From Gammaproteobacteria bacterium (GTDB lineage: Bacteria; Pseudomonadota; Gammaproteobacteria; HK1): 6,796 nucleotides of DNA. Below are positions 6,486 to 6,796 of this stretch, piece by piece. Position 1 is the stretch's first letter. Each line of letters begins with the position of its first letter. Location of the stretch: positions 1 through 6,796 of the forward strand of contig JAGRHX010000437.1 in the NCBI GenBank assembly GCA_020444775.1, given 5' to 3'. The notes beneath the pieces were generated by a model. That model did no database searches and had not been told where the DNA came from. It saw nothing but the letters and a program-made list of their open reading frames with translations. Position numbers and translations under genes: made by a program.

Positions 6486-6796
6486 TGCTGCCAGGAACAT
6501 CAAGGGCCGACACGGGCTCGGCTTCATGCTTTTCGCAGTACAGCAGACCGGTTGCACTGCTGCGTGTGCTCGTCCCCTGATGCCGTATCCCGAGTGGGTC
6601 CAACGTCTAGTGGAGGTCCTCGTAGCGACCACCATGCGTGCGATGGCTGGCGAGGTCACCGCTCGGATCGGTGCTCGACGGACCCGGAATACTCGCCTCA
6701 GCAGTGCTGGTGCCCGATCGAAGTAGCGCGATGAGTCTGGTCAATAGGTTCATCTGTTCACCTCGAAGTCTCGTTATGGGTCGCCGGGTGTCCGGG

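Larger units (their letters stand above)
5743..6796. other. About 1 kb without a recognisable gene, upstream of the cluster
   Basis: No reading frame here gives a protein I can recognise. One plus-strand frame is open from 5730 to 6734, but its product is dominated by Arg, Ser, Gly and scattered Cys, lacks any domain pattern, and its ATG lies on the opposite strand of the copy 2 reductase start. A shorter plus-strand frame ending at 6726 (84 codons from 6472) has a more ordinary composition near its end (MPYPEWVQRLVEVLV) but no ribosome site or known motif. The stretch holds a strong inverted repeat (6445-6485), a GC-rich hairpin (5964-5983) and an AT-richer patch around 6128-6175. There, the minus strand offers a weak promoter-like TTGCCT...TATGAA with a short spacer of 15. 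It may be regulatory DNA for the cluster or the remnant of a decayed gene. No tRNA, rRNA or transposase was seen. Confidence 0.5.

Noticed and set aside
6387..6659. 90-codon minus-strand open frame
   Set aside because: Cys/Arg/Pro-rich translation running through the inverted repeat, with no motif or ribosome site.
5730..6734. 334-codon open frame on the plus strand
   Set aside because: The translation is rich in Arg, Ser and isolated Cys with no domain pattern, and its start overlaps the reductase start on the other strand. Treated as non-coding and mentioned only as an oddity.

Overview
The window is GC-rich bacterial DNA with one minus-strand gene cluster. Read in the direction of transcription (right to left) it holds: two ketopantoate-reductase-family oxidoreductases (5742-4708 and 4608-3691), a gentisate-dioxygenase-like bicupin (3504-2554), a TauD/TfdA-family Fe(II)/2-oxoglutarate dioxygenase (2498-1596), a putidaredoxin-type [2Fe-2S] ferredoxin (1557-1231) and a CYP153-type cytochrome P450 (1145 to the left edge, C-terminus cut off). 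Ordinary Shine-Dalgarno sites and ATG starts, a class I P450/ferredoxin pair and the high GC suggest a Proteobacterium of the hydrocarbon- or xenobiotic-degrading kind (alpha or gamma cannot be decided here). An actinobacterium is less likely but not excluded.

The six genes are co-directional with gaps of 38-186 bases, so they may form one operon or two overlapping units. The largest gap, before the cupin gene, contains a -10-like TACAAT on the minus strand. The P450 and ferredoxin form an electron-transfer pair; the ferredoxin reductase they need is not in the window and could lie beyond the left edge. The other genes add an iron/2-oxoglutarate hydroxylase, a possible ring-cleaving or sensing cupin, and two NAD(P)H-dependent 2-oxoacid-type reductases. 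The set reads as an accessory oxidative catabolic pathway, with terminal or C-H hydroxylation followed by further oxidation and redox steps. The substrate cannot be read from the sequence, and nothing indicates pantothenate synthesis.

The right-hand kilobase (5743-6796), upstream of the cluster, has no recognisable gene. Its main feature is a perfect 15-bp inverted repeat (6445-6485), each arm of which contains the palindrome GGTGCACC. It also has a GC-rich hairpin (5964-5983) and a short AT-richer patch. It may be the regulatory region of the cluster, decayed sequence, or both. No RNA genes, CRISPR arrays or intact mobile elements were seen.
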